Source: Dasypus novemcinctus (taxonomy: Eukaryota; Chordata; Mammalia; Cingulata; Dasypodidae). From it: a stretch of DNA of 64,000 nt. The notes under the pieces are model-generated. The model was not told where the DNA came from, did not search any database, and saw nothing but the letters and a program-made list of their open reading frames with translations. This document shows positions 62,209 through 64,000 of this stretch, one piece after another (the stretch's first letter is position 1; each line of letters opens with the position of its first letter). The translations under genes and the position numbers were made by a program. Where the stretch lies: the NCBI RefSeq assembly GCF_030445035.2, contig NC_080677.1, positions 105,955,513 to 106,019,512 of the forward strand. The letters are read 5' to 3'.

Positions 62209-64000
62209 CTGAGGGAAAAAAGAAAAGAAAACTTAACACAGAAGATATCTTTAACATGCACCTTTAATTAGGTAGCCACTGTTGACAATACAAAAGTGCA
62301 GTTACTCTTTGAATACAAAATACAGACATTGCCAATTTCTATCACTCTATATTTACAACTAAGTTCTGAGCATAATCCTAATATCACTAAAATTGATGGC
62401 TTTTTTCTAATTCAGCTGCCAGTCAATTCTTGGGCTATTCAAAGGCAGTGATTCCAACATCTGGTTCATCATTCCAGGCTGACCTGGGAATAAAGATGTA
62501 CATGATCCTCCCCTAGAGATTCTTACTCAATAGATCTGGAGTAGGGCAGAAAAATTCAATGTTCCCCTGCCACTTCCCCATCAAACATTTGGGCTGGTTA
62601 TTCCAGCTCTTTTCAGTATAGAAAGGAAACATGAAGGTTTACAATATACATTTTTCCCTAATTCCTTAAAGGACAAAACTGTGTCATAGGATTGTCTGTG
62701 ACTTTTCTTTTTAAATTCAGCTCAGTCACTTCAGGGTTCTGAGCAACATAGGATTATGGCCATTTAGGGTGATAGCAGGGAATCCTTACCCAGGTAATTT
62801 TGAATTTTAATTTGGCTTCTTGATACCACTATCCATTAATTCAAAGCCTCTCTTCCCTCAAAACACTTACCCCAAAAACAATTAAATATTGATATAAATT
62901 ATTAACACCTATTTTCTGCACTATACTATAAACTCCAAAGCAGCCAAGACCAAGCTTGTCTTATGTACAACTACAAAATGTTCAGCTCTAATAATGCTCT
63001 AAGTATTTGTTGAAGAGAAGTGATCAGTCAGATTTGAGAACTGAGCTATGGAATCTAAGTATTACAATGGAAGAGCAAAAGACAGACAAAATAAATGACA
63101 ACAAGTATCTTATCTTTAAAATAAAAACCAGGAATAGAATACAAATGATGGTGTTTTGTCACTAATTCCCAGATCTCTGCCACAGATAAGCTGACAAAAT
63201 TTATCTGCATTGTTTATTAATTAATGTACCTTTAGTTTCCTCAAATATAGAGATGACTCAAATTTGAGGAAAAAAGTTAAGTGCCCTGAAAACTCATTTA
63301 AAACTATCTTGGCTCAATGCTCAACATCATCCAATGAGCATTTATTATCTCTTAAGCTCAGGGAACACTAAGGATTTAAATGATCTTGGTATTAAAAATA
63401 ATAAACTCTATGAATGTATTTCTCAGTATTGTAATTAATACTATAGTCTGTTTAAACATTAAATATTTCTGATTCAATATTTTGCAATCTGCTTACATTT
63501 AATTTTCAAAGTACATTTTATCACCATTTTTATGATAGGTCAGCCCTCAAAATTCTACTGTAGATGATCAGATAATCAGAACTTTACTAAGTCTTTAGAG
63601 ATTCCAATCTGGTAATATCTAGCTGTGTCACTTGTCATTTTCTTTATCCATCTTATAAAACAAACCAGATCTATCTTGGAGAATTATGAAAGACAGTATT
63701 AATCTAAATCCCAGGAAAATTAATACATACCTGGGTATCTATGTTCAATTCACTAAACTATATTATCACAAAATTATAAAATATACATTTTTAAATTCAG
63801 AGACTAACTTGAGGATTACTCTTTATATGACAAAAAAATTGATGTAACTCTCTAATCCATTTCACATAAAATATCCTGGCTATAGGCTATATTTAGTTTA
63901 TAGTTAAAACTCATAGGCAATTGAAAATTATGAGGTAGACTGATGATAAAAATGTATTGGATAAACCTCTCTGACTGATCTATATATATTTTTCTGGAAG
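62209..64000 (-). other. ZNF800: ZNF800 intron (partial), with an old MER5-like fragment
   Basis: This is sequence upstream of the 144-bp exon and should be intron running off the window. It contains no reading frame resembling the ZNF800 N-terminus. About 62440-62560 has the word order of MER5 elements (GGTTCATCATTCCAGGCTGACC, then AGATTCTTACTCAATAGATCTGGAG), so a decayed hAT non-autonomous copy is likely. The remainder is AT-rich and unassigned. Confidence 0.7.

Overview
The window is mammalian nuclear DNA, almost certainly from a xenarthran and most likely an armadillo (Dasypus). Three things support this. There are many copies of a GC-rich tRNA-derived SINE with the features of the DAS-SINE family. 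The general background is AT-rich mammalian interspersed repeats (L1, L2, MIR, MER20, MER5, MLT2-like LTRs). One protein-coding gene has canonical splice sites. Nothing bacterial, no CRISPR array and no operon structure is present. Family names are assigned from recognition of consensus-like sequence, not from a search.

The only functional gene I can support is at the right end on the minus strand. It is the 3' half of ZNF800, a C2H2 zinc-finger nuclear protein. The large last coding exon (58270-59966) and the preceding 144-bp exon (62065-62208) join in phase. They encode seven zinc fingers and the complete C-terminus. Roughly the first 50 codons, the promoter and the 5' UTR lie beyond position 64000. 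The likely 3' UTR runs left from 58269, with a good polyadenylation signal at 57774-57779.

The rest (1 to about 54000) is intergenic and built from repeats. Left to right: an L1 3' end split by a SINE (about 440-1135); a possible decayed coding fragment (about 1160-2160); a broken but long L1 with a duplicated 3' end (about 2270-8250); an older L1 tail split by a SINE (8266-9045); a MaLR-type LTR, a (GA)n tract, MER20, L2 and an MLT2-like LTR (11500-15127); a processed pseudogene of DCAF12 flanked by a target-site duplication (15935-18023); an old L1 ORF2 (about 19900-22140); a long antisense L2 (about 22150-25440) ending next to an orphan CpG island (25545-25820); several SINEs, including recurrent two-headed forms (28216-28437, 33013-33330); a young 914-bp retroposon (36772-37685); an L2 split by an LTR (39250-40553); and a cluster of antisense L2 with two related LTRs in inverted orientation (42660-47480).

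No undescribed defence-like or operon-like system is visible. The most unusual signals are the isolated CpG island, the dimeric and trimeric tRNA-like SINEs, the 3'-duplicated L1, the LTR inverted repeat and an exact 52-bp tandem duplication.
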